Shown here in pieces: positions 1 through 63,298 of a stretch of 64,000 nt of DNA; within the stretch, counting starts at the first letter, position 1, and each line of letters opens with the position of its first letter. The position numbers and the translations under genes were made by a program. Below the pieces are notes generated by a model. It did not search any database. It saw only the letters and a program-made list of their open reading frames with translations, and had not been told where the DNA came from. The DNA is from Trogon surrucura (Eukaryota; Chordata; Aves; Trogoniformes; Trogonidae), in NCBI GenBank assembly GCA_020746105.1, contig CM036658.1, forward strand, positions 18,026,689-18,090,688, in the 5' to 3' direction.

Positions 1-3000
1 TGCGCTAGTCACGCACATTAAATTGCATGTGAAGTTTCGAAGTTTCTTAGATAAAAGTTCCTAACTTTGAAGCTTAACTGATTTCCTCTAGTTTTTTTTT
101 TTAATTGCCGCTGCCGTAGGAAGTTGGAATCACGGGAAGGGAAGCGAAGGGAGTTACGCTGTCAGTCAGCACCCTGTGCCCAAGCTACAGTCAGGCTTGC
201 CTAGTTGCTCTACATTCTAATCCTAGGTTTAAAAACATCTTTTTAAAACGTTCTTCTCCAAAAAACTCATTTTGCCAAAACACAGCAGTAAATTCACCAC
301 ATTCGCCTTTCAAACTGTGCAAGGCCCTATACCTGCTGTGCGTTTGTTGCTGCCATGTATGCTAGTGTTGCAACTCAAGTCAATTTCTGAACATGATCGA
401 TTTTTGTTTGTTTGTTTGCTTGGTTTTGTTTGCTGTAAGTTTACATGTGAAACTCATTGACAAGCTGATGACTCGACTTTTTAAGGATTTAGAGCAGTTT
501 AATGCAGCTTTTTAGCACTGGATTAGATTAGATGGCATAAATTGAAAGAGCTTGTCCAGCTGAGCGGACCTCCTGTGCAAAACTTCCTGTAAATGCACTG
601 ATAATGAAAAGTAGATTGAGCTTGCTGTGGTAAATATATAAACAGGGAAAGATGAATATGTAATGTTCAGAAGGTTGCAAAGGTTGATCAGTGCCAGTAG
701 GAAATTGACACATTTCTTCATTTACCAGTCTATATTGTATGTTTTAATGTTATTTCAGTTTTACAAACACGTACTGAAGTGTTTGTTAAGAGCGTATAGT
801 GATTGTAGATTATCATAAATAGGTATTTTGATGATAGAAATAAGTAGATTGTGTGTGGGAAGAAGCCTTAGCATGACAATACGATATTTCCAAAGCCTTC
901 TAAAATCGGCATCTTTATTAGCAGTTTATGCGATGAGGAAATTGGTTAAAAAGGAAATGGGCCGTATGTTTTTTGTACTCTTCGGTGTGTTTTCTTTGGA
1001 AAAGTAAAGCCCCAGTTTAAAGCTGTGTGGTTATTTCATAGATGCCGAAAGATGTGCTACTAGCATCAGACTAGAGGTTGCCAAATTGCGATGCACAGCT
1101 CTCTTCTCAGAGGTGCTTGAACACTTGCTAGTTAAGTGGTAACTCATGCAGGCATGCGAAGCTGCACACAGACCAGGAAGCTGCTGATGCTCAAGAAAAA
1201 TAAGCTTGTGGATGTGTGCTAAACTCTTCTTAGTATGCATGTTGGACAGTTTACAGCAGAGCTTTTACAACTTCAGTATTTCACAAGTTTTTTCACCTGC
1301 AACATGTAGGTAAATGTAAGTGATTAATACAAGTGAGATTTAAAGTTATAGTAACACCACATGAATGTGTTATGTTGTTACATCATGTCTAAAGAAGTTC
1401 TACACTGCATTGATAGATCTCATCTTTCTGTATATATTTAGTACACTTCAGGGAACTGAAATGAAAAAGATAACCTTTTCTTTCAGTAGTGTCACAATTT
1501 AACTTTCTAAATACATCTCCTTGTTTACCAAGAAATTAGCATGTCTAATACAGTGATGTGTATGCATTAAAGTAGTACATTACATACTTGATAAATGGGA
1601 CCAACTTGGTATAATCTAATGATAGAGCATCTCATTAAAAAATAATCCATTCGTGTAGACTGATGTGATTTATAGAGGAGGATGACCTAGGAAATTGTTA
1701 CTTGCTGGCTGTAACAGATGCTTTTATGCTGGCTTGAAATCATACAGTGTGTCAGGCTTATCTTATGTTGTTGATATATTGGTCTGAATAATACATCATT
1801 TTGATTGTAGGAACTCTTCTCACAAACTTTATAGTTTCAAACAGATTGGAGAGACAGTTTAACTAATAGTCTGCTAGTGATTTGCAAAGCAGAAGGTTTT
1901 GAAACTGAGTCATGTATTGGTGCCACCTCTGTAATGCCATAATGATGCTGCAATTTTGAAATCCATTATCAATCATTTTTTCATTAACATAAAAATGGAG
2001 AGTTAAGAACTTTCACCTATGTTAGAGAAAGTCTACTCAGAAGCATATGACTAGTACTGGTGCATGACACACATGGAAACGACTCCAAGTACTGATATAT
2101 GTTTGGGCTTTTTTAAATTGTGGAATGAGCTGTGTAGATACCATAGGCAGACTTTGCTTCCTTTTACTGCTCTTGGAAATTTTTGCTGAACTCAATTTTT
2201 TTTTAGGGAAAGGTATTGCCTTGCATTTAGATAGGCTTTGGACAACTGATCGTTATGAATACATAACATTTCTCAGGCTGCCAAACTGTTGAAACATCTG
2301 TAAGGGTTGAAATGATTTTTCATATCCTAGTTTGATCATGGAATTATGACACACTCTGTGGTATTTGAATGGTTTTTGTGTGTGTGGTCAAAAAGCCACT
2401 TTGAGCACAGCCTCAAGCTCAAGAGTTCTGATAATTTTGTAAGACTGTTCATATCTATAACAAAGAACAACACAACAAATTCTAAATAGCTGTGTTTTTC
2501 GGAAAAAAAAAAACCCAGTTGCAAAAAGGGTAGCAAGCATCTGTGCTTAGCTGAAAGCTTTTGAGTTTCCTGTGGGGAGCAGAGACTGAAGTGTTAGGTG
2601 CTGAAATATTAGGTTTTTGGTAAGATTTGGCTGTTGGAATTATAGATATGATATTGAAATGTGAAGCATGGCATGGTGGCATGGCACTGGATGTCTTAAG
2701 GTGTTTCAGAAGTGGGATGATTAGATCTTGCTGTAGTATAAATAGCTGTGTTCAAATACTATGGTATTTGAATACTATGGACTATGTTAGCAGTCCTAAC
2801 AGCTCTTCTACACTTAACTGAAGAATAACCTATAATCTCATGTATAATGAATAACCTATAATCTCATGTATTTGCAGCTTCCTTTACAAGCTCATTACTC
2901 TTTTTTTTTTTTTGTAATTCAGGAATAAACGTCTGTAATTTCACATTGTTACTTAAGTATTTCAATGAATTATAAATCATCAGAATTCTGTAGGAAGCAC

Positions 3001-5256
3001 TTGCTTAACATACTTGGTAGCTGGGCAGTGTGCCAGCTCTAGTCAGACAGCACAAGTGTACCTGTTGTATTGCTTGAAAAGGGAGAAAGCAGTTTTCATA
3101 GTGATGTAGAGCTTCAACTGCTGTTTTTGTCTTTTTTCATCTCTTTTTCTAGAGTGACTAATAATTATACGTTGATGATGTTTTCTCTTAAATTGTATTT
3201 CCAAAGAATCTTTCTACTGTCACTGCAGCTTGACAGTATGGAAAGTTTACAAATTGTATGGGCAAAAAATAGTATTTGGCACCACTGGCAGCTGACAACT
3301 AATAAAGACTGTTGTAAAGACAACTTAATAAAGACTACTTATCTCTTTATATGAAAACTCAAATATGTTGCAGTAAGTAAATAAAGACTAAAAATGCCAA
3401 GCTCTTGACTGACTAGAGTCATCCTTTTTTCTTTAAAGCCAAATAGAGAGTTTACGAACTTCCAGTGTTAAGACTGTGGTAGTTATGTGTAGTGCTAGGA
3501 GCAATGTCCAATATTCTAAGTTTGTGTTACAGTGTGACTGAGCACTTGCCTTTGGTGCTGTTTTTTCTGTGAAGATGTATCTTTAATCTCATCTTTGAGT
3601 TTCAGGTTTCAGTTTACTACATGTTCAAATACTAAGAGCACAACATCTCTCTGCTGTAACTAAGCTTCTAAGCAGAACACAACATTAAAATGCATTTAAA
3701 GGCATACACAGAAACTCAGGAAAATTTAAACTTTCCCCGTTGTTTAATTACTTAAAGAGAGTAACAACTACTAATTGCTTAGTCTATTTTACATGTGGCT
3801 GGTGTGCATTGTTTAGATCTATAGTTGCGGTCTGATTAGAGAGTATGAATGTTAGCAGTGCTTAGATTCAGTTTGATGTCACGTTTGTTTTATTCTTAGG
3901 ATACAACCATCTTTATACAATCAGTTTAATTTTCCCACCTCTTTTTGTTTTGTTTTGTTTTTTTTCTTAGAGGAGTAGAGTAAGGTAGTTTTTGTATGAG
4001 AAGAATACTATTCACTGTAACCTTTGTCTTTGATAGACTTGAATAAGGACAGTATGAGCTTACTTGCTTATTATCTTTTACCTCTGAGAAATAAAATGTC
4101 GTCCTCTTTTTTTAATAATCCTTTTGGGTCATGGTCACAATGGTGACCATTTACCACAGCATTGTTTCATGCTGATGTATCTGAGTGTCCCTAGAGTATC
4201 TATACAGGCTTGTTCTGTAGTTTTTATGGCTAAACTCCAGACTTTCTATCTCTTGACATTTCTGTAGATTTTCCTGTTCTTCTGTAATAGTAGTTAGCAA
4301 ACAACATGTTTGTGGACCATCTAAGTAGACGTTCAACTTGTTATGTTCACAGTTGCCAAACTCTAAGGATTCCTTTCAAACACCACTGTCAGAAAATATG
4401 TCCTCTATACCTCTCTAATGTAATGCATCAACACAGCTAGATGTTTTCTATGAAATTTATAATCACTGATGAAATAACTTCACTTTCAATCTTTTCCTGA
4501 TTCATTAGACTTTTCATAGAAAAATTGCCATTAGCTCAATATTCTTATTCCAAAAATTTAAGTTTTACACTAGATAAATTATTTGTGCTTTGGAAGGGTG
4601 TCATGGAGATATATATATATACTGGCCATAGTATAGCTGCAGAAGGCGTAAGTGTATTTCCCAGTGCTGCCTTGCCCCAAAATGTCCTCTGTGTTGTGCT
4701 CTAAGAACAGGTGAGCCTAATGTTTGAGAACAGTACCAGCCACAACACTGTGCTTACCTTCCTTTGGAGAAAACTGATTGTTGGATTTCCAGTGGCTTGG
4801 GAACATGTAAAGTAAGAAATCAGGCTGCTTACCCAAAACTGGAGCCTGCATATGCATAATATCTACTTACTTTCTTTTTCAAACTCTGTTTGCCAGGCTC
4901 CAGGCATGGCATCTGAAACAGTTTTGGAGCACTATACTTTTTTTTCCCACCTGTCCTCCCAAGCCCCTCTCCAGATATAGAAGGCCAACTTCTTTGAGCC
5001 TTGTACTTTTTTTTTCCCCATCAAACATGATCTCTCAGGAACAAATATATTAGCCTTAAGTAACTGTTGTTTTATAGATTATTCTTTTCATTTGTAGTTC
5101 TTGTTTGAATACTAAAGATAATATAACTTAGTAAAAATATGAAGAAATAATACTCCATTTTGACACTTTTAATATTATCTGTCAGCTAAAAGATATGATT
5201 TATTGATTGTTTGGTCAAACACTGTTTTAATTCTTACTTCTATGCTACTTTTCTAG
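1..5256 (+). other. GKAP1 5' non-coding DNA (upstream or first intron)
   Basis: AT-rich sequence without recognisable coding exons or repeats beyond short T-tracts. The first 180 bases carry more CpGs than the rest (a CCGCTGCCG motif, CACGGG, GCGAAG, TACGCT). This may be the shoulder of the GKAP1 promoter CpG island, but no first exon could be placed. A 22-bp tandem duplication sits at 2823-2870, and a short AT dinucleotide run is near 4609. Confidence 0.5.
2823..2870 (+). repeat. Short tandem duplication (22-bp unit, 26-bp period)
   Basis: GAATAACCTATAATCTCATG followed by TA occurs twice, at 2823-2844 and 2849-2870, separated by TAAT. It is a simple replication-slippage type duplication in non-coding DNA. 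Confidence 0.85.
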
Positions 5257-5299
5257 GAAACCAAATAACTAAAAAGAAGCCCGCTCAGTGAAAGTAGCA

Positions 5300-27349
<22,050 letters not shown>

Positions 27350-27605
27350 TCTCCTCTGCCACCAGATTCAAAGCAAAAAAAAATAATCAAATATTTCTTC
27401 AGGGTTTTGCAGAAATTTATATATTTGTTGCTCAACTATGCAGTTTTTAAAGAGAAATTAACAATTACTAGTTGAACAGTCTGAATATTTGATTTCTCGC
27501 ACTTTCTGCCACAGAAAAATAAGAAAACTAGTATTCCAGCAGAGCTGAAACTAATGCCATCAGTTTTTTCATCAGTTAATAAAATTTACTCTTGCATTTC
27601 TATGT
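27350..27605 (+). other. GKAP1: Probable GKAP1 3' UTR with poly(A) signal
   Basis: AT-rich sequence after the stop. AATAAA lies at 27578-27583, followed by T-rich sequence, which suggests cleavage near 27600. A CR1 begins about 230 bases further on. A longer 3' UTR is possible but not shown by the sequence. Confidence 0.5.
27578..27583 (+). terminator. GKAP1: Candidate GKAP1 polyadenylation signal AATAAA
   Basis: This is the first canonical AATAAA downstream of the GKAP1 stop codon, about 230 nt into the 3' UTR. Its use is an inference; another AATAAA at 30876 is an alternative for a long isoform. Confidence 0.45.
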
Positions 27606-27832
27606 TTGAATTCTTGCTTTCAAAGAATTTCTCAATTAAGAAAACTTCATTTAATGACTGTCGAGATCCAAACGCATTAGTATGCAAATAGTCAAAGTTC
27701 AATGAAGTCAAAACTGAAAGTGAGAAAGCTCATGCAAAAGCATCTTGCTGTTGCTGGATCCAGATCTTGTTTTATTTAAAAAAGAAAGTAAAAGAAAAAA
27801 AAAGTCAACAGTCTTTCCTTTCCCTGTATAGG

Positions 27833-28828
27833 AATATCATGAGCTTCAACAAGGCCAAGTGCAAGGTTCTGCACCTGGGTCGGGCTAACCCATGTTATTA
27901 ACACAGGCTGAGGGATATGAAGGGATTGAGAGCAGCCCTGAGGAGAAGGATTTGGGGGGAGCTGATGGATGCAAAGCTGGACATGAGCCAGCAATGTGTT
28001 GTTTGCAGCCCAGAAAGCCAACCTTATCCTGGGCTGCATCAAAAGAAGTGTGGCCATCGGGTCAAAGGAGATGATTCTCCCTCTTTACGCTGCTCTGCTG
28101 AGACCCCACCTGCAGTTCTGTGTTCAGCTCTGGAGTTGTCCATTCAAGAAAGACATGGACCTGTTGAAGCAGGTCCCAAGGAGGGCCACAAAAATGATCG
28201 TAGGGCTGGAATACATCTCCTGTGAGGACATGTTGAGAGAGCTAGGGTTGTTCAGTCTGGAGAAGAGAAAGCTCCAGGGAGGCCACATTGCAGCCTTTCA
28301 GTGTACAAGGGAGGTTTACAAGAAAGACGGGGACTTCTTGGTGAAAAGTCTGTAGTGACAGGACAAGGGGAACAGTTTTAAACTGAAAAAGAGTAGATTT
28401 AGATTGGACATAAGGAAGATCTTTTTTTTTTTTTTTTTTACAATGAGGGTGGTAAGACACTGGAACACGTTGCCGAGGGAAGTTGTGGAACCTGAAGTGT
28501 TCAAGGTCAAGTTGGATGGAGCTTTGAGCAACCTGGTCCAGTTAAAGATGTCCTTGTCTGGGACAAAGGGGTGGACTTGAGGATGACAGAGCACTGGCAC
28601 AGGCTGCCCAGGGAGCTTGTGGAGTCTCCTTCTCTGGAGACATTCAAGACCTGCCTGGATGCGTTCCTGTGTAACATCATCTAGGTGTTCCTGCTCTGGC
28701 AGGGGGATTGGACTTGATGATCTTTCGAGGTCCCTTCCAATCCCTGGCATACTCTGATACTGTGACTGTGACTTAGATGATCTTTGAAAGGTCCCTTCTG
28801 TCCCAAGCCATTCTATGATTCTATGATC
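27833..28828 (+). mobile_element. Composite CR1: RT C-terminus plus two 3' ends, one inside the other
   Basis: The RT C-terminal region begins at SFNKAKCKVLHLG (near 27843) and continues through SVAIGSKEMILPLYAALLRP and [20 protein letters not shown]. An 18-T run (28422-28439) lies inside. A second CR1 3' UTR (about 28576-28772, GCACTGGCACAGGCTGCCCA to TGATACTGTGACTGTGACTT) interrupts the first 3' UTR, which resumes with AGATGATCTTTGAAAGGTCC and ends ATTCTATGATTCTATGAT. Stops and frameshifts make it non-functional. Confidence 0.85.
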
Positions 28829-31800
28829 TGTATCCCGTTCAGGTTTCAGCTCTAAAATATAAAAGTTGACATATGCAACTACCATGTAAAAAGAGCATTC
28901 CTAACTGTTAGCTTTGAAGTGTGCCATGTGTCATTCTTCAGAGCTGGCCTAGTAATAAACAATTCCTCTTGTGCTAAGCTCAAACATTTGTTATCTCATG
29001 TTAACTGTCAGTAAATGCAGTATGACTATAAAAATGCAGAATTATTTGTGCAGCTCTGAATGTAGTACTAAATCCAGGGGTCTTACTTATTTTGGGATAG
29101 TTGAACATTATAGAAGTATATGGAAGTTTGGCTGACTAGAAACAGATTAAAAAAATCTCTGTTAGTTACCTTGGAAATCAGCAGAGAACACCAAAGCTTG
29201 AAGGGAGAGAACCAGAGAAGAGACTGAGACAAAGAAAAATACCCGTGGATCTAGAAGTAGGTGGCTTTAAATTGAGCCTTTTTTTGAACACACCATACTA
29301 CTAAGAAATTTCCAAAGTATGTGAAAAGACAGTGCTACACTGGGAGGCAGGAAAGAAAGCTGGACAAAAGCATTTTTTCCATAAAGGTACTATAAATCTG
29401 TAAAGCTCTTACGGTTAGCAGTGACTTCTGAGAACTAATACCATGAGGACACTAGCACTGGAATAAGAGTTTCCTACAAAAGTAGACATTATTAGCTAAT
29501 AGTCCATAAGTATTCAAAATGCATAATAATAATAGAAGTCTTATTGTAGCTTCACTAATTTGTTTGTCCTATCTTGTTTGGTTTGGTTTTGTTCCTGTCA
29601 CCTCTCTGAAAATAATACCACATCTTCAGGATGGGACCAGTACCACTTTCTCAGAACTCCGAGCCCCGTGACCTGACATAACTGCAGCATCTTAACCACC
29701 AATGGGTGAAACAAAGTAATCTGTCTTGTTACTAGCCTGATTCAAACTCAGCACCCGTTATTTGGGAAAGTGGTATGTTTTTTATCTGCTGCCCCACATA
29801 AAATATTCCCAGAAGAAGACCAAGACTTTTTTTTTTTTCCCTGATCAGTTAGTGGTGCCTAGAACTTCAAGATGTGACTTCTTTTCCAACATGTTTGCAT
29901 TTGTAAGCGATTTTGAATTGGAAAAGCCAGAATATATATCTTTTTCCAAGATCTAATAAGTTAGCTTTGAGATATCATTCAATTGCTAAATTATACTTAC
30001 AAAGCATAATTCAGTTCTATTGCTACAGCTGTCTAGAAGCCAAAATTCAAGAGATTGACTACCTGCTAGCCTATAAATTTTTCTTTCTCTCAGTTTTAAT
30101 TTGCCCATCCTGTCACTGTTTGACACAGGAGTGGGTTTTTATCTTTTTTTTTTTTAATTTCAGGAATGTCAGTAGAAGCTTCTCCCTCCTTGCCTCAAAC
30201 ACTGTAGAACTAACTGTTGTTTCTTTTGCTATTTTGACGTAAATGAAAATCAGTTTGTATAATGCTTACTGATTTGCAACAGAGGGAATTATATTAAAAT
30301 GGAACAGAAGTTGTATTCTAAAAGTTGCATCTTCATGTCCCCCAAAAAAGTTTATTCTGGTTGTCAGCGATAATGAAATAGACAGGCATTTTTAATTTTG
30401 GCAATGCTGAATACTGTTCTCATTATTCAACACAACTCTTTTCCCTGTTCACCACTTAGTGTATTAGCTCATATGGTATCAGTTACAAAAAAAAAAAATT
30501 CTGTCAGCTGATTGCTTCTCCACTATGTTGCTCTTCCTTGTAATTTTTTGTATAACTCTTGGAAAAAATATTAAAATTGTATTTTCTCATATCTAGTTCC
30601 TTTTATATTTGTAAAAACTGAATGTTCATAAAGACAAAGCTTTTCTTTTAGCTGTTGCAGCCTGTTTCAGGAGGGATACTCCCAGTTGCTTCCTTCTGAA
30701 ATTTCAGCAATTGTCTTGCTGTTACTTTCCCCAAATGAGTAATTTTAGATTGTAAGTGTAAAACAAGTGGCAATAGCCTTTTTCATCATTCTTCTGATTT
30801 CCTGTAAAAATCTTCACCAGTATTATGTATCTATCCCACTTGCTTTGATAAAAGCTGTAAATTGTGTATCAACTCAATAAAACCTTTTTTTTTTTTTAAA
30901 AAAAAAGGTTAATGTAAAAAAAAATCATTAAAATCTCGTAACCAAAGCTGAGGTGAGAAAGCCAAAACAAAGAGAAAAGGGCTCCTACTCATTGAACGTT
31001 AGAATGAGTTTAGACTGCATAGGTTCTGTACTACCTTTAAGCTAGGCAGTTAAAGGAATACTACAGATATGTTTCCCAAGCTGAAATTTAGGAATACTAA
31101 TGAATATTTAGGAAAAAAATCTGAAGTGGGGGAAACTGAGGTGTCTTTGCCAAAAGGTCCACACAACAGTTTCGTGCCCCTACCTGTTAACAGATCAGTA
31201 TAAAAAAAGTGATGCTTTTTTTTTTTTTTTTTTTTTGTACTTCTGAGTGTGTGATTCTAGCTAAGAACTAGCAGCCATTGTTCAGAAGCTTGGGGCTCCA
31301 TTCCTGCTGAACTCTACTTTTATGAAGATCACTTATGAAGTGTCTTCCAAAGAGTAATGCAAACCTCACTGAAAGTGAGATAACAGCATTTCATTTATTG
31401 GTTACTGATGAGGTGACAAGGATGTTGCCCCCTGGTTCAGATCTAACAAGGCTTCAAGCTTCTGGTTTGCTACACTGAAGGGAGAGTATCCACACTGTGA
31501 AACCCATATCCACAGCAGAACTTGTTGCTGTCTATCCAGTGACACTTTACACCCACCTTTTTTAATTTAACCCATTCAACTCTGTCTAAAACAAGAACAC
31601 TAACCTTTTTTCTGGCAAATGAGGAATGGGAAACAACATAAGAAAACATCTTTTTCAGTTCATATGAAAGTAGAAATCTGTACTCTTCCTTTATACATTA
31701 AGAATAGATTACAGGTGTTTGTGTTATGTTTTGGTTTTAATACTCAGAAATATAAGGACTGTTATGCATAGTTTATAGCAAAAACTTTGGAGATCTTGCA

Positions 31801-33579
31801 TGTAAGTTTTACTGTCATTAGATCACCTGAGACGTTTCAGAATTGCATCACTAACTTCAGGTAAAACTGAGTTTAGCAAAACTGGTTCAAAACCTTTTAC
31901 CAATATTCTCAATTTGGTTCAACTCAACTTGAACCAGAATTTTCATTTTGATGAAAAATACTCTCTGGTCACGGCAAGTTCATTTTCAGTTTGCTTGTTT
32001 GTTCATTTATTTCAAGCCAATTTAAGTGACTTTGCATTGGTTTAAATCAACAACCGGTAGAAAAAATACCAAATTCAAGATGTCTAGTCAGAGTTGAGAA
32101 TTAAGCTGACCTTCTGCATTGAGTACTGTAACTATGGGTGAGCAAAAATGGAATGCCATAAATATTAAGCTGCTCTAATGAAAATAATGAATTATTTTCT
32201 TCAGGATCAGAAGTTGATGAAGAGAAGTTGCACAAATAGTTACAGAAAGGGAAAATAAAATCACAGGTGGAAGGAAGTGAGAAAAAAAAAAGTGTTTAAA
32301 AACTCATCAGCCTAAGGAGGAATTAGAACTGAAAATTCTTTGCTATATCATTTGCATTTCCTACACATTGTGTATAAGCTGTGATCTCAGCCAAATGACT
32401 GTGATAACACGTGTGTTGTCCTGGTTTAGGGTATTTTCCATCCGGATGCATCCAGTACTGGCAAATGACCTCCCATATGCCCATTATCTGTACCAAAAGT
32501 AAGATGAACGACCAACCATTCTTTGCTAAAATTTCTTCTTTGTTTAATTAAGAACTTGTGATAGCTTCCCAGTTATTTTCTATGAACTTTTAGTATTGTT
32601 GTCTCTTATAACAAACCTAAATCAGTAAATAACACTGATGGTTATTCCTCTAACTGGTAAATCTCTGGAAACCACAATTAGGTAGCACTTGTGCTACCCC
32701 GGCACAAACTCTACTCAACTAATGACACAGTTGGCGTGAGCTACATCTGTAAACTAAGAACAGTCTAGAATATGGAACATCTTGCACTTTGATCTAACTG
32801 ATGTCTGCTTGAAATTGCTTCTTGATTGCAGTGCAAAATGTTACTTCATAATGTTTCCCCCTCCCAGAGTCCTCAGGACAATGTAGCACTGTAATGTTTC
32901 GAACTGCTGGGCTGTAGCAGAATTCAACCCTTGTGGGATTGCGACTAATGTGGAAAAGGAACAAGCATGACCAAGGAAAGGCTTAGCAGTTAAATAGGCC
33001 TGAAATAATTTTTGTCTGCAATAAGCCAAAGATCTAGGACAGGCAAAACCTGGAATTGTCTTCAGCCGTTCACTGGTATTCCTATTCTAAAATCTCCTAG
33101 CAGGTCTTAAAATCCTTTAGTAAAAATTTTAAGAGGGCTAGAGCCTACCATGTTGTATCAGCTGAAACAATTTACATTGTGTTCCTGAGATATTACACTG
33201 ACAGCAGACCAAGACAGCAAATCACCTGGTAAGACAGGCTTCTGTGAGAAATGCCAATTCTTATTTGAGGTTAAGAAAGAAAGGGCATTTGAGTTTAGAA
33301 TTCAGAGCCATGTGTATATTTAACACCAGAACAGGAACTGAATTTCCTGAAGGACAGAAAAAAATCACTTCTATTTTGAGAGAACACCTAACTTGGTGAT
33401 ACCAGGTTTAATTAGTGATTAAGTTTTGGGGTCTTTTTTTTTTGTGCAAGTCTGTAGAAATTGATTCCTAGCCATGGGGCGGTTCTGTGGCAATACTGAT
33501 TTTAAAGCAGTAGCTGTTTAGTATTTATTACCCTTTACATGGTGCTGAGTTAGCTAAAAGCAACAGGTGCGATTTAACT
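28829..33579. other. Intergenic DNA between GKAP1 and UBQLN1
   Basis: AT-rich with no recognised gene. It contains several homopolymers (T run 31216-31236) and a T13/A9 palindrome at 30881-30910 directly after AATAAA at 30876. Possible but unproven LTR-like sequence (TGTCCTGGTTTAGG) starts at 32417. A long GKAP1 3' UTR or a divergent UBQLN1-promoter transcript could lie here, but the sequence does not show it. Confidence 0.5.
30881..30910. repeat. Palindrome AACC-T13-A9-GGTT next to a poly(A) signal
   Basis: A 13-T run and a 9-A run flanked by AACC and GGTT form a near-perfect inverted repeat. AATAAA at 30876-30881 overlaps its left end. Confidence 0.75.
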
Positions 33580-34167
33580 CCTAGGTGTTAAGCTCGCAAG
33601 CCTCACCGAGTTGCGTTTTCTTGCTTTTTGCTGACACAAACGCTCCCGGGCTGCAAAATGCCTCGTCACGCTACGCCTCGCTGCGTCACGGGCCAAAGCT
33701 CCTGCAACCCCGGCGCTGGGAATCCCCTGGCAACCTTCTTCACGGGTTTACCCGACACTCTGAAGCACAGAACTCCCTTTTACATGAAAGCACGCTTTGC
33801 GCGTCCCTGCGCCAGCGCCAGCAACGCAGATCGGCGCTTTCTCGGGTGACCGGCGAGACCGAACCCCCACCGCCCCACCCCACCAGCACGCGCCGACTGC
33901 GCCTGCGCACCTGCACACATCGCCCGCACGCCCGCCCTCATTGCGCATGCCCGGCGCAGCCCCACAGGGCATGCGCGCTCCGCGTCCCCCGAGCGGGCAG
34001 GGGAGCTCCCCTTTCTAGTAACTTCCCCGCTTCAGGACGTCATCAGCGCGCGCCGCGCCCGAGCCGGGCCGTTTCCGCCCGGCCGTGCGGGAGCGGGTGT
34101 TACGGTGGGTGCGCTGGGCGAGGGACCCCGCCGGGAGCCGCCAGGCCTTAATCCCCCGGCCCCCGCC

Positions 34168-63298
<29,131 letters not shown>

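Noticed and set aside
5288..5299. In-frame upstream GTG start for GKAP1 (adds MKVA)
   Set aside because: Vertebrate initiation at GTG is unlikely, and the ATG at 5300 matches the family N-terminus.
32417..33176. Possible further ERV LTR starting TGTCCTGGTTTAGG
   Set aside because: Only the first dozen bases look LTR-like. No matching end, TATA box or poly(A) signal was found, and the TGTGT flank match needs an extra base.
33585..34151. 188-codon open frame upstream of UBQLN1 on the + strand
   Set aside because: It runs through the CpG-island promoter, is arginine/proline/alanine-rich as expected of translated GC-rich non-coding DNA, and matches no family.
34105..34167. In-frame upstream GTG extension of UBQLN1
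   Set aside because: Non-ATG start in GC-rich 5' UTR; the ATG at 34168 gives a normal-length N-terminus.
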